This document shows positions 23,520 to 35,300 of a DNA stretch of 64,000 nucleotides, in pieces. The position numbers were made by a program, and so were the translations under genes. The notes beneath the pieces were generated by a model. That model had not been told where the DNA came from, ran no database searches, and saw only the letters and a program-made list of their open reading frames with translations. The number at the start of each line of letters is the position of its first letter. Within the stretch, counting starts at the first letter, position 1. The DNA lies in NCBI RefSeq assembly GCF_001649575.2, contig NC_051443.1, forward strand, positions 21,343,427 through 21,407,426, read 5' to 3'. Origin of the DNA: Kryptolebias marmoratus (taxonomy: Eukaryota > Chordata > Actinopteri > Cyprinodontiformes > Rivulidae).

Positions 23520-23860
23520 AGTAGTCAGAAGTGGTTAGAGGAACAGTGGCCTCCTCATTACCCAGAGGGCTTTCTGCTGCTGCTTAGCTGATAACACATA
23601 GGCCCATCTTTTTGCACATTTCCCTCACCATCTCTCTTTACTATCAGAACTCACTTCCTCACTTGCTTTCTCTCCCTTATTGTATCTGTCTCACTCTTCA
23701 TTTATTTCCCCCGGCCTTCTCTCTGTCTCTCTGTTGCTCCTGTCTGCAGGAATGAATCAGACATAAGAGGCCAAACAAGATTTTCAACCCATTGCTTTTG
23801 ATTAAGTGACTTAACACAGAGGTCTGCGGCCCGGCAATATCTCTAATGGTCCGAAGAAAG
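23520..23860. promoter_or_regulatory. Candidate CNE pair (23520-23620, 23740-23860)
   Basis: Two balanced blocks separated by a pyrimidine-rich CTCTCTCTG segment. The second contains CCATTGCTTTTGATTAAGTG and AGGTCTGCGGCCCGGCAATA, both unique-looking, before a purine-rich GAAAGAGAGA run. Confidence 0.35.
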
Positions 23861-23984
23861 AGAGATAGTGTGTTTAGGGGGGAAATACAAAGAGACAAGA
23901 GAGGCAGAGCAGGGTAGAGAAAGACAGTCATAGACTAAATCTCTCACAAGTAGTCCCATTATCTCTGGCTAAAGGAGAAAGTGA

Positions 23985-24262
23985 TTATGAACTTAAAAGG
24001 AGCTTTGTGCTCATAGCTTTCTCTCTAGCAAGTTTAGTTGGAGAATTATGATTAAGCTGGATTTAAATCCAGGCAAAAGCCTTTTTGTACACAAGAGGGG
24101 GGAAGAAAGAAGCCCTTTTGTGCTACCGAGTGAGCATAGAAATTCAGACAATAGAGGCATCTTGCTTTCAGATTCCAGTTCACGCTTGTTTGCCATTCAA
24201 CACAATCAAAGGGTGGAATTTTTGTTCAGACAAAAAAGTCATTTCCAGACAGAAATCACCTT
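23985..24262. promoter_or_regulatory. Candidate CNE
   Basis: Long non-repetitive block with GAATTATGATTAAGC (homeodomain-like), GGATTTAAATCC (a perfect 12-bp palindrome at about 24059-24070), AACACAATCAAAGG (TCF/SOX-like) and balanced composition. Frames are open on both strands, as expected for such sequence, with no domain in either. Confidence 0.4.
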
Positions 24263-25199
24263 GAAGGTACTCTCCTGTTACTGTACCCACTAAACAAAAC
24301 CTTGTTCATAAAAACTCAGCGAGGAAACAAACAGATGAGCATCTCTTAACTCCCTCTTAGGGTTTTGTAAGCAGATAGTTAATTCTCTAAATGTTGCTTT
24401 TATGGAAATGCAAAACATATGTCGCTACTTATCTGATTTCCTGCAGGATATCAAAACAATTTGGCATATGATCTCTGTGATGACAGGATATACTTAAAAC
24501 ATTAAAAATACATTTTTATAATAATTTCTTTGCTGGTGATTTATTTGGGTGATTATTTCAAAAAGAGAAATCAAAGGTTTTGTTTGTGTTTTGCTTTATG
24601 TTTTATAAAAGCCAAGCACAGTGTCAGCACATTGACATATTTTTTTTATTGTAGTTTTGATGTGGTATAATATTGTTGGAATATTCATTTTTCTTTTAAA
24701 AAAAGTTAATATTTATATAATTTATTTTATTAAGTTATTTATTAATTAAATTGTTTAGGCTTCAATGTGTTTGTTGATGTAAATGTAACTATTTTCTTCT
24801 CAGATTCACAAATGTTTAAAAACAACAATAACAACCAGTCTAAAACATTATATAGACATCACTTACATGATCAAGGAATGGAAAGAATTCAGATCTGGGT
24901 ATCTGATGCCATTTAAAAGATACCAGTGAGATACAAAGTGACATATGAAGACCATTACGGTGTTTGGCTGCTGTGAATAGTATTGGTTGAATGAGGCAAC
25001 ATAGAGAAAATGAATTTGGTTGCCTAAATTTCACTGTTATTGCTTTGTGCTACAGTCACAGTTTCCAAGAAACTAAGTATCGTCCTGGTGATGTGAGTCC
25101 ACAGAAATGTGAGAATGTGTGTGTTCAGGTGTTTAAGTAGAAACCTCTCACTGCATGAATGTTTGCGCTCTTGTAAGGATTTGTGAGAAGTGTGTGTTA
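24263..25199. other. AT-rich intergenic sequence
   Basis: Strongly AT-rich, especially 24480-24840. No gene or repeat family is recognised. Confidence 0.5.
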
Positions 25200-25385
25200 A
25201 ACTCGGCACATTAGCGGTAATTATAGTCAGTAATAACCCTAACGAGGAGAGAGGGACAGGCTGTGTTCAGAGCAGCAATTACAAGTTAATCAGCTACCAT
25301 GTTGTTGGGAGTAATTAGGCAATGTTGTGAAGAGGATTTAGATCTCAGATATTTACTGCTGCACTGTCAGAGAGGATTCTGTGTG
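25200..25385. promoter_or_regulatory. Candidate CNE with clustered TAATTA-type sites
   Basis: GGTAATTATAG, GCAATTACAAGTTAATC and GAGTAATTAGGCAATG provide at least three homeodomain-type ATTA/TAAT cores within 120 bp of non-repetitive sequence, a typical enhancer texture. Confidence 0.4.
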
Positions 25386-25399
25386 TGTATGTGTGCAAG

Positions 25400-25640
25400 A
25401 ATTACACCAGCTAACCATATAAGGCTGTTTTCTATTAAATGGATTATTTGTTGTTGTTGGTAAAAAATTGTTTTGTTTTTGTTGTTTTTTGTTTTTTTTT
25501 TTCTTTTAGAAAATAAATAGGAAATGATGTGAAGGCTGAACTGGTTGTCTGTGTGTGTTCTTGTTTGTTGGTCATTTTAGCAACATGTCTCATAGACCAC
25601 TAATGGATTTTAAAAAAATAAATAAAAACTTACACAAAGT
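25400..25640. other. T-rich low-complexity sequence
   Basis: TTG/TTTTG repeats (25445-25508) and AAAT runs. Nothing gene-like. Confidence 0.6.
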
Positions 25641-25644
25641 AATC

Positions 25645-25985
25645 ACTGGCTGTGCATCTGCAGTTGATTAACTTTTGGAGTCAACCCAATTCAAGATGGC
25701 CACCACAGTTTGTCAACTTTTATTCAACACAAAAAATTGCTATAACTTGGTTAAATTTACAGATATTGGGCTAAAGTTTGGTACTCATCCTCAACACATG
25801 CTCCAAGAACTAACCAATCCAGCTCAACTTTGCAGTATTCCATGAAATTACACATAACGTCATTTACAAAGTTTGACCAACATGGCTCTAATCATTTGTG
25901 ACCATAAGATGATTTTAGTTTAACACTTTGGCATGAAAGACTGTGGGCAATATTCAAGTCTTTAAAAGATGCTAGGCCGTTAAAT
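25645..25985 (+). repeat. Interspersed repeat, copy A (one unit)
   Basis: AACTTTTGGAGTCAACCCAA followed by TTCAAGATGGCCACCACAG, TTACAGATATTGGGCTAAA and a right end GTGGGCAATATTCAAG...GATGCTAGGC match the two copies at 44.4 and 46.0 kb. I recall this as a common fish interspersed family with internal tandem units. No coding capacity remains. Class is unknown to me. Confidence 0.75.
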
Positions 25986-26379
25986 CTTAATTTTCTCGTA
26001 CCCTTTATTTTGTTGTTGAATATAAAGTAACCTTTAATTGGTGCTTGAAGGAATGTTGAGCTCAAGCATGCCTGAAAAGAAAACAGAAAGACAGACGAAC
26101 AGCAAGTAACACTCATAACTTTATGTTCTGTGTCTGCATGCTGACCATCTGTGGGCTAAATTATTCTGGAGTTACAGATACTTTTTTTATCTTCATTACA
26201 AATAAGATAGTGGTTTCTGACATTGCAACGGATATCATATCAAGAACAGCAGCTATCATGTGTGCAAACGGAGTGTGCAGGGTCAGTACAACAAAACACT
26301 GCCGCTGCGCTGTATTCTGCCGTGTCAAGTTAGTTAGGTGTTAATGTGCTGTGATGGTGATTGTATGTGTGAGGCCCTA

Positions 26380-26500
26380 ATTTTTGGACTCACGGGAGGA
26401 AGCTCAGATCTACTCCTCTGCCAAGTGCCATTTAGGTTGAGGTGCTAATAGCAAGGCTCTGACACTGATATACGCACCTTAATTGTATTTTGTGTTTAAT
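26380..26500. promoter_or_regulatory. Candidate CNE
   Basis: Non-repetitive block with GTGCCATTTAGG, GTGCTAATAGC and CACCTTAATTGTATTTTG. It borders a purine-rich tract (26505-26600). Confidence 0.35.
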
Positions 26501-26504
26501 GAGA

Positions 26505-26695
26505 CAGTGGGGAGAGACAGAGGAGGGGGTGAGTGAGAGGGGGAGACAGGGAGGAAAGAAAGTAGATACAAAGACATTTTGAAAGAGACAGACAGAGATC
26601 AGGCAATGACCTGTGTGATGCAGAGAAACTGTTCTGACAGCTCATTGCCCAGTTCTGTCAACCCTGGTCTATGTGTGTGTGTGTGTGTGTGTGTA
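26505..26695. other. Purine-rich tract, short candidate CNE and (GT)n
   Basis: 26505-26598 is strongly purine-biased on the + strand (GGGGGAGACAGGGAGG). It is followed by a balanced block (26600-26668, GGCAATGACCTGTGTGATG) and a clean GT run at 26671-26694. Confidence 0.5.
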
Positions 26696-27854
26696 TGTAA
26701 GCTTAGGTGTGTGTGTATACACGTATATTTAATATGGAGATGAACATATGCTAAGATTCATCATTAGCTAGCATCACACTCTGAAATTGTCCTTTAAATT
26801 ATCTATTTAAGTAAGTTTCTGCACAGTTGTTTTCAACCATAGTGTCAAAAGGAACAGAACAGCACAAACCCTATATGTTTGTGATTATTACTATGTCATA
26901 AAACAGATTCAAGCAACTTGGTAAAATGTAAAAATTAAATGGAAATTGTTAAATACAGTGCATGTTTTCCATGAGAAAATATGCATCCAACTGGACTAAA
27001 TGAATATTTTGTCTTAAAGCACATTTATCAGACACATTTTTAATCCAGAAAGTCTAATTAAATTAGAGCTAAAGCTTCTGGAGAGCTCTAAATGCATCAT
27101 TTTACTCAGGGAGTTCCATCTAATTGTCAAACGTTTAAGGATTTTTTATTTTTATTTTAAGTAAACCTTTAAATTTAGAGATGCAAGCTAAACCTTTGTT
27201 TTTCATTCTCAATGAAAGACAAGTTATTTAGCTAACTCACTATACAATCCAAGTTAAGCTTTGTAAGGTACTAAACAGAAACATATTCATGAGAGAAAAA
27301 GACTGCAATCATTAAGACATACAATAAATCTGTTATCACTTTTTGTTTGCTTGTTTGATTGAGCTCATGAGTCCTTTTAACTGTGAATTTGCATATTCCT
27401 GTTTAATGTGCTGGCTATATAGTACTGAATATGTTTATAGAGTGTGGTTTTGCATGACTACTGTGATGTAGAGTATATAATAGCAGAGGGTTAACTTCAC
27501 CTACTAATAACTGCAGCTGTGCTGGGAAAAGATACAAAGTTTAGGAGTTGGGTTGTTCGACACTAAAGCAGCACAGTGGAGAAGTTAGGAGATAAAATAA
27601 AGAGAGGAATCAATGATTTGTCTTGTAAGAAATTTGTATTGTTAAAAAGGAAAAATTCTATACTTTTTTTTATTATTATTATGCGAACTGCGTTTAGCGT
27701 GGGAAAGAGCAAAGGTAATGGGATTGTAAAAAATATGCAGGTGAACAACGTTTTGGCAGCACGTCTCCCCAAAAGACTTAATAAGCAATTAAGAATGTGC
27801 TTTAAAGTTGTTAATTAACAACTGAAACTTCAGAAAAGAAATTTTCTGTGTTTT
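26696..27854. other. AT-rich intergenic sequence
   Basis: Filler. The + frame 27576-27818 is Lys-rich AT translation with no domain. The CTATATAGTACTG and AGTATATAATAGC patches near 27420-27490 are TATA-like but lack promoter context. Confidence 0.45.
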
Positions 27855-27965
27855 TTTTATATTCTTTGTCTGCAGGAACTGCAAAAGGCAATTAGATCAC
27901 CTGCCGAACAACGTTAAACAACAGGCCTCATTAGGATTAAGGAGTTACTCTTAGAGACAAATATT
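27855..27965. promoter_or_regulatory. Candidate CNE
   Basis: Short block with CAATTAGATCACCTGCC (homeodomain core next to an E-box) and CATTAGGATTAAGG (contains GGATTA). Confidence 0.35.
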
Positions 27966-28854
27966 TACGTGTCATGCTCAAGAGTTTTCATATTTAAATA
28001 TTTGACATCCTGCCAAAATCTTGTCTTTTAACAAACCCCCTAAAGCAAAACATCCATATATTTAAGGGCTTTTAAAAAAAAAGAAAAAAAAATACAAATA
28101 GTGAAAATTCTTTCAACAAGAGTAAAAACAGTTTTTCAAAGAAAGTCAAACAATAAATTACATATAAATTGTGAGATAATCACTCTTGTAGAAAAGGTTT
28201 TTTTTTGCCATGTGGATAAATACATTCAATGAAGATTTAAATGTCAAAAGATTAACATTTTGTTTAGAACAATTGCATAAAAAACTATACTATAAACATA
28301 CTATTTTTCTACAACTTTATTACAAATCTAACAGCAGAATTAAAAAGTACTGGTTCTAAAAAGGAAAAACAAAACATCACATTAAAAACTTAATAACACT
28401 GCTTGATGAAGTGTGGTGATGCTGTTCTCTTTATCTGTGTTGCAGTTTTCATTAAAGTTACAAAGCCTATAATAACAACAAAAAAGTGTCTGACAGATAA
28501 ATTGTCAAAAAAAGGACACTGCTTTATATAATTATAATTGAACACTAAAGAATTCATCAAACAACACTTAAAATTGTTCAAACCTAATTAAAACCCCACT
28601 TCCTAATAATTCCGATCACCACTTTGCCTGTCTGTGCACTTTAGGCAGGGGGCTCCAAAATAATTTATCTTTTAAAAACACAAAAATAACAATTAAGTCT
28701 TGCCCTGGGACAACAACTAATAGAAAGATAGCAGTGAATATGCTGGGAACCAAAACAGGACAAGAGGCGCTCGAGTCTGAGCCTCCTGTCTGAGAGAAGT
28801 GAAGTGGAAACACTGAAGAGTCTGATTGTAAACATTATGGAAACACTGATGGTA
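27966..28854. other. AT-rich intergenic sequence
   Basis: A/T-rich filler with A-runs near 28075-28090. No gene. Confidence 0.5.
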
Positions 28855-29012
28855 GTGTTCGTGTTAGTAATTAATTACCCTGATTGATTCTGACTGCAGC
28901 TTGCTTTTGAGTGGCATTTCATCATGATGTTCTTTAGTTAACACCCCCACTCTGCACTAATAAGGCAGCAATTAAAGCAGCCATTTGCATCTAACATTAT
29001 ACCCTCTATTAG
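28855..29012. promoter_or_regulatory. Candidate CNE
   Basis: TAGTAATTAATTACCCTGATT, GGCAGCAATTAAAGC and CCATTTGCAT give clustered homeodomain and POU-like cores in non-repetitive sequence. Confidence 0.4.
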
Positions 29013-29289
29013 CTTGCAAAGGGGAAAAGAAGCATGGGTTACAAGAAAAGAAAAAGAAAATCCAAAACTAAATTTCTGTGCGTTTTACTTGTGTATACAG
29101 TCAAAAGTATACAAGTTGCAAAAACACCAAGGAAAAACAAACACGCATGTAAGTCTCTGCACTGCTTTGCTGATTTATGGGAACTGTGACTGCCAGTTGC
29201 ATGACCCTGCGACGGTACTTCATGTCCGACTCTTGGTTTCCTGACACACACACACACTCTGTAACACACACACAAGCAAGCGACCAGCC

Positions 29290-29560
29290 ATCACTCGTTG
29301 GAATATGAGTTGCCACGCCAAAGATGTGGAGGAGAGAGAGAGGGGGGTCCATGGGCTGTCCTTGGGGCTGATTGGCTGAGAGTTGTCAAACAATCACAAT
29401 GGTGGCGAGCAGGGGGCCTTTCTCCCCCGTAAAATCAATTTCAATCAACGTGGAGACGCAATATTATCAAATGTCAAGTCCGCCGCGGCCCTCAGCCCTT
29501 CGCTGCAGCAAAAAATTATTCCTGACAGCCACTTGGCGACTTAATTAAGTGCAACAAAAA
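29290..29560. promoter_or_regulatory. Strong candidate CNE
   Basis: About 270 bp of high-complexity, GC-balanced sequence. Motifs include GATTGGCTGA (inverted CCAAT), CAAACAATCACAATGG (SOX-like), AAATCAATTTCAATCAACG, several CpGs (CCGCCGCGG), TGACAG (29523-29528, TALE-homeodomain core) and the palindrome CTTAATTAAG (29540-29549). GGGGG/CCCCC arms near 29412-29428 form a small dyad. It has one of the most enhancer-like textures in the window. Confidence 0.5.
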
Positions 29561-29564
29561 GGGA

Positions 29565-29640
29565 CAAGAGGAGAAGAGGAGAAGAGGAGGGCGGTGGTGA
29601 AAAAGACCGAAGGGGGAGGGTAGGGAGGGGTGAAGGGGGA
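29565..29640 (+). other. Purine tract with canonical G-quadruplex motif
   Basis: AGAGGAGAAG-type repeats (29567-29590) lead into GGGGGAGGGTAGGGAGGGG (29612-29630) plus a further GGGGG, satisfying the four-run G3+ quadruplex pattern with short loops. It directly abuts the strong CNE candidate to the left. Confidence 0.85.
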
Positions 29641-29734
29641 TTAAGAGTGAAAATATCTCAATTGGTCAGTTGGTCTTTTTGTTTGGTTGACTGATTGTAT
29701 TGACAAGGCCTCAGAATGATAGCCTCACTGGGGA

Positions 29735-30070
29735 GTGGTCAGGAAGCGCAGGAGGCCAGGAGGAGAAAATGGGGCACAGAGTAAAAAAAAAGTAGTAGAT
29801 ATGAGGAAGATTCACAAAGGAAAGACAGAGATAAGTCAAGTTTGGCGGAAGTGTAAATTAGTTAACAAAGAAAGTAAAAGAAACTATGTACTGAAAAATG
29901 AAGGACTAATAATAATAAAAAGTTATTGCTGGAATAGAAACAAGGAGATATGCATAGAAGGGAAAGTTGTAGAGAAAAAGAGGGAACCAGGACAAAAATA
30001 AATAAATAAATAAAATAAAAAACAAATGATAAAATGGAAGGTAAAAATGCAACAAGATGGAGACACAGGA
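29735..30070. other. Purine-rich stretch, then (AAAT)n
   Basis: A strongly A/G-biased + strand extends through 29990, with AAAT repeats at 29996-30021. Open frames on both strands result from this bias (Lys/Arg on +, Leu/Phe on -) and are not genes. Confidence 0.7.
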
Positions 30071-30099
30071 AGAAGAATAGAAGAGTAAGTGGTAGTTTA

Positions 30100-30420
30100 T
30101 TGACAGAAGATCTCCCTTCAAATGCACACATACATACTTCCATCAACTGGCCAGCTCTGTTCATATTGAAATAATTCCTAGGGAAATAAATCACATTTCG
30201 ATTGGCTGGTAATTGCTGAGGATCGATCAACACGTTCTGCTTGGTTCTCCCAGGAATTTTCCTCTTTTTGGCTGCAATACACATACAATGGTTCCCGAAG
30301 GGGACCTTAAGCCTCTAGGGATAACTGATAACTGATTGAGCGAATCAGTAAACATGAGCTGCTGATTGTTCCTATGCAGATTAATATGAGGTGGTTGATT
30401 GAAATGAGGAGAGGAAAGAT
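30100..30420. promoter_or_regulatory. Strong candidate CNE
   Basis: Long non-repetitive block with CGATTGGCTGG (CCAAT-like), GTAATTGCTGAGG, GGTTCCCGAAGGGGACC (near-dyad), AACTGATAACTGATTGAG with AATCAGT downstream (7-bp inverted repeat), and CAGATTAATATGAGG (contains GATTA). Composition is balanced throughout. Confidence 0.45.
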
Positions 30421-30654
30421 GAACTTGGAGTAAGAGAAAGAATAAAAAAAAGAAACAGAATGAATATACTGAAGCTAGAGACTTGTACACTGGATAAACT
30501 CATAAAAACAAGAAGGTAAAGATCAGATAAAATATAAATACCACAACTTTTGCTGTATCATAACCACTGGTATTTCCCATGTGAACATCTCACCTTTTAA
30601 AATTGCTGTGAAAATGAACTCAGTATGCTGGAAAAAAACAAAAAAAATCTTGTC

Positions 30655-30855
30655 GGATTCATGAATGAGTAATTCTGATCAATTCTGCAATCAGTCAGCG
30701 GTTATAGGTCCATCTCCCTCATGTTAAAGTATGATTTATAAATGGCTAGAGGTCATTATGACACTGAGAACGCTTTACAATGCTAAATGAGAATGGCCTT
30801 TCTACTCATGTTCTCTGTATGACAGGGACAAGCAGGTTGTCAATACAGAAATGAC
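30655..30855. promoter_or_regulatory. Candidate CNE
   Basis: GATTTATAAATGGCTAGAGG and GAGGTCATTATGACAC (ATAATGACC-type) in non-repetitive context. TTTATAAA is a short palindrome. Confidence 0.35.
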
Positions 30856-31450
30856 CCTGCTGCAGGGCTGGAAAGACACACATATACAAACCTTCACACA
30901 AATAGGCGAATAACACCACACGCCTGTTTGAGCAGATTTAACATAAATGCCTGGAGGATTATACCCAAATAAAAACAGACAAATATGCGCACACACAAAT
31001 GCATAAATGCCCCAGAAAACAAACAGAAAAACCTATATATTTGTAATGTTCCTATTCACAACCACTTGGGTACTCGCTTCCTCATACAAGTAGTATATAC
31101 TCACACCCAGGCAATGGATCAGTCAATACACACATTGATCACCTTCTGATTTACAGAAGCAGCAAGCATTGTAAACAGCAGCATGGATTTTTGTTTCCAT
31201 AAAACACATGCACAATTTATTCACCTTTTAGAGGCAAATCAATGTGATTCGTTGGCTGTGGAGCAGAAATTCTCTCTGATACAGTGTAAAAACAGACAGG
31301 GTTGTTATTCAAGCATACTTTAAACCTCAAGCAAGGCTGCCGCTGAGCTGAATGATATTTTAGGGGCTTAAGTTAAATTTACACAAATGCATTTAGCCAT
31401 TGACGTAAAGGGAGAAGAATAAGGTTTCACAGAGATTTACATTTTGACTT

Positions 31451-31490
<40 letters not shown>

Positions 31491-31599
31491 TATGGGCTAT
31501 GCAAAGCAAATAGAAAGTAAAGAAACACAATAAATAAACAAATAAATAAATAAGGAATTATTCATACAAGCCAAACAAATTAAAATGTTCAAAAGCAAA
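30856..31599. other. Intergenic sequence with (TA)n
   Basis: CA-containing filler. A TA run of about 16 copies lies at 31456-31488, followed by AAAT repeats (31530-31553). No gene. Confidence 0.55.
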
Positions 31600-31925
31600 A
31601 ACAAATATTAATCAAGATCAAGTGGTTCTTCACACGCAATATTGAAAAATGCTTTTTTGGGTTGATTCTAAACATAGAGAGGGCGTCAGACTCACAGACC
31701 CAGTTTAGATGATCATTCATCAAAAGAGGCTTTTCCCAAAAGCTAGGAAGAATACAGTGACGCATAATCATTGATCATCTCCCTCTAAAACAATTTTCAT
31801 TAATCTGAAACTCAGCTAACAAAATCTACTCCCAACCAGCCTCAAGATGCTGGCTGAACAGGCAAGGTTCATAGTCAGGGGAGAAAATGAGCCCAAAGGT
31901 GTTGGATGTGACTGAGGTCAGGATA
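31600..31925. promoter_or_regulatory. Candidate CNE
   Basis: Balanced sequence with GTTGATTCTAAAC, GATGATCATTCATC (near-palindromic), GTGACGCATAATCATTGATC and CAAAGGTGTTGG. It may be two blocks (31600-31790, 31830-31925). Confidence 0.35.
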
Positions 31926-33658
31926 CTCTACTTTGTACACAAAAATTGCAAATGTTTACACAGAATTTAACTAAATCATTGCAAGGCTACACATCTATAA
32001 TGCCCCACAGTGGTATAAACCTAAATTATTTTGAAAACACAATAAATACTCTGGTATTATCGTTCAAAATACATCCAGACAGCACATGATAGGTTTTTTT
32101 TTTTCATGTTTGTACTATTGTTGAGTGTTTTTGTGCAACTGTTTGTAAAATAGTTGAATTTTAAAAAGTGTAGTTTGCTTCTTTAAACTTTACTGCATTT
32201 AGAAGGGAGGCTGGCCAATATATGTTTATTGCTGCACCCTAATGAACAAATAATGTCATTCTGTTAGAGCCCACATCTCTGAAACTCAAGTATGCAACCT
32301 ATTCTACAAATGATTATATTGGAAATTATTATAATATTTGTTTTTTGTTGTTGTTGGTTTTGTTTTTTGTTTTTTAAGTTAACTATAAAAAAGATCAACT
32401 TATGAGGTTTGTAACACACCCACATGTGAGCAAACACACAGATGCACACCTAAGGGTGCTGTGTGTAAATAAGCGTACCTGTACTCCTGTAGGGAGGTCA
32501 GAGCATCCATCCATCTCGCCCTGCCTGAGGTCATCACACACAGAGACACAGAATCTTGCTTCTTTTGTTTTCTCTGCACTCTCAAACCAACCTGAATGCA
32601 CACACACTTCTTCCACCCTGCAGCTATCATTTAGTGGTTTGTGTTCAGAAAGTGTTTTGGATGTGTAACACTAGAAATGACATGAAAAGACACAGGAAGA
32701 CAAACCACTGTCCAGAGGTCAGTGTGTGGGAGTGTTTGTGTCCGTGTGTCTGCAAGATAGCTACAGACATCTGCAGTATGCAGCTCATGCTCTTCACCTC
32801 TTAATGTATTGTCACAAGCGCTCTTTTCATGAACTTATTTTAATGATTTAAAAAATGAAAACTGAAATTGTATCTTTATTTGTTTCCCAATTCAACAAAG
32901 CTGTATAAGTGCCTCAGTGTTTGTACCTGTTAGCAAAAATTTAATTCCCTCTCTTTATGATTTCTACTGTTTTGGAGGGGGCTGTGACACAAAGGAGGTA
33001 GAAAAGAAGGAATCCAGCTGAAAGAGAAAATAAGTGCATGTTGACCCTGATTGTCCACCTTTGAAATGTTGATGGAGATTAAATTTTTTGATCATTTATT
33101 GCCAGTTTTTGTATTGCCATGCACCCTGGGACAAATCTATTGCTTGTGTTAGCAGTTTTACAAAACATTTGCAGTTTTCTTCACTCAACCATGGGAACTG
33201 CTGCTCCCGCTGAATGTTTTATCCATTTTGAACCCATTATTGCCACTTGGTTGCACTGTAAAAAAGGTGATTCTGTCTTACAAGCATAATCAGTGGTCTA
33301 TTTGACCACTCTTCATTCCCTACCACATCAGTTCTCCTTTTTTATCTTGTTTATCAAAAAAACTAAGATGCCCTGCTGCTACATCATTTTGGAACAGTTA
33401 TATTAAACTATAGTCTAACAATGCACCAAATTCAACCTCCAAAACTGTAAGTGCTTATATGGGAAGCCTTAATAACAGTTAATTATTAAAGCTGTATTGG
33501 TCCTACCTGGACATACGTAAGTATTTTTTTAACATCAGAACTATGGACAATTGTTCTATAAAAGTATTACACTGTGGAGCAAACTTTCAATTTGACATAA
33601 AACGTAATTGTGATTAAACAAATGTGTACATCAGCAATTTCAAAATGTATTGAGGCTA

Positions 33659-33699
<41 letters not shown>

Positions 33700-35149
33700 T
33701 TACTAAGTTTAGAGAAAATTTAGCACATGTATACTTGTGCATGTACAATTACAAAATAATAAGTGTTTAACTCAAAGCAGTACTGGCAGACTACATAAGA
33801 TACTTTTGCACAACATGTACATTTATATAGGTTAACATGTACATTTGTAACATACTTAGACATAAATCATCACATTTTAACCACAACATAAAATAAGGAT
33901 GTTGTGGTTATGGGGCATTAGCTGTTGTATTTACCATCCTGACCATCACTTAACAGAAATCACAGAATGTGTGTGTGTGCGTGGGGTTGGGTGTGTGCGT
34001 GTGTCCGTGTGTGAATGCACATTTTGTGTGGGAAAGCTTTTAGCGGGATGGAAACCAAGCAATTCCTCTTCTCTAACTGCCAGAGAGACCTCATCTCGTC
34101 TCTGATTGTTGCTCTATGGTTCTGGCAGGCACGCACAACACACACCTCGAGAGTGCACGTCCCTCCTGGTTTGCCCTCTCTCTTTCTCTACACACACACA
34201 CACTCACAGCTCCACACCCCGCCCTCACACTCCTTTTATGTTCTTAAATATTGATAAGTAGCTTTGCAACATTAATATCTTAGATGGCTTACAAGAACAC
34301 TTAAATAAAATCTCACTTCCCCTCCCTCCTAAACCAACCACCCTCCACCATGCAGCCCCCCCACCCACCTCTCCTTCAGCCTCTCACTTGTTTTTCATTT
34401 GTGTAATGCATTTATCTGTTTGGGAAGCAGAGCAAGGGAGCTGAGGGGAGCAAGAGGATTAAAGGGAGTGTGTGTATTTGTAATGAAAGTGGCAACATTG
34501 TTTTTCGCATTTCACAAAAATTGGCAGAAAATTGTACACACACAAATAGAGTGCTTTGTTGGGAAAATTAAAGCATTACTGTTGTATTATATACTGTATT
34601 AACTGACTGTTTAAACCTGCTTTACTTTGGTTAAACCACACTACAAAAAATGTTGGAACAAATTCTCTCTGTGTGAGGGTTTACTGCAAGCATAAAAGAA
34701 AATAACATGTCCTCACAAAAGTAATTCTAAATCTGCAGCTTTCTTAGATTTAAATGAACATTATAAGTCTGCTAATGAATGTTTGGATTATACAGTCATT
34801 CAGCCATCAATTCTTCTGAGATGAGCTCTGATGAATACTTTTATCCTCTCAAGGATTTAGAACACTGTGCATGGCAAATAAAACTACTTGTTTTAAATTT
34901 GTTCCACCCACACACCTTATCATTTCATTTCAAAGACACAGGTGGTAGATGGGGGGGAAAACAAGAGAACGATAAGATAAACAGAAGAAATATTCACCAT
35001 CAACCTGCTGTGAGAATCCATCGACATGATCTCATTTAACAAGTGCAAGTAATCTTATTTCACTTACTAAAAATGTCTTGTTAACAATCACAAACAGTAT
35101 GTGTGATTGGTTTTGATTTTTTTGATTTTTTTGTCCTAGTGTTTGACTT
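31926..35149. other. Long gene-poor stretch
   Basis: AT-rich filler over about 3.2 kb. Landmarks are a T-rich TTG tract (32340-32376), CA/GT patches (32420-32740, 33967-34010, 34189-34204), a TA run (33669-33691), and a pyrimidine-rich segment (34313-34385). A balanced patch at 33115-33265 may be regulatory. Open frames at 32395-32804 on both strands are CA-associated and show no family. Confidence 0.45.
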
Positions 35150-35300
35150 GACAAGAATTAACCCTGTTGAGGTCCTTGGAGGCTGATGGAGAGTTTTAAA
35201 GGGATTAGAACTGGATTAGGGACCAACTGGGAGGGATTAGCCCCCTGACTCTTATGGCTGTTCACGCCGCAGTTATCAGACACACAAGGTTCGGATCCAC
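35150..35300. promoter_or_regulatory. Candidate CNE with three GGATTA sites
   Basis: GGATTA occurs at 35202-35207, 35213-35218 and 35234-35239, all on the + strand within 38 bp, twice as GGGATTAG. This is the K50 homeodomain core bound by OTX, PITX and GSC proteins. The block also carries CACGCCGCAGTTATC. Factor identity is inferred from the core motif. Confidence 0.45.

Noticed and set aside
27470..27490. TATA-box promoter at AGTATATAATAGC
   Set aside because: No CpG content, CCAAT or CRE context and no following transcript evidence; TATA-like strings are frequent in this AT-rich DNA.
29862..30284. 140-codon minus frame as a membrane protein
   Set aside because: The hydrophobic run simply mirrors the purine-rich + strand; it has no topology pattern or family resemblance.
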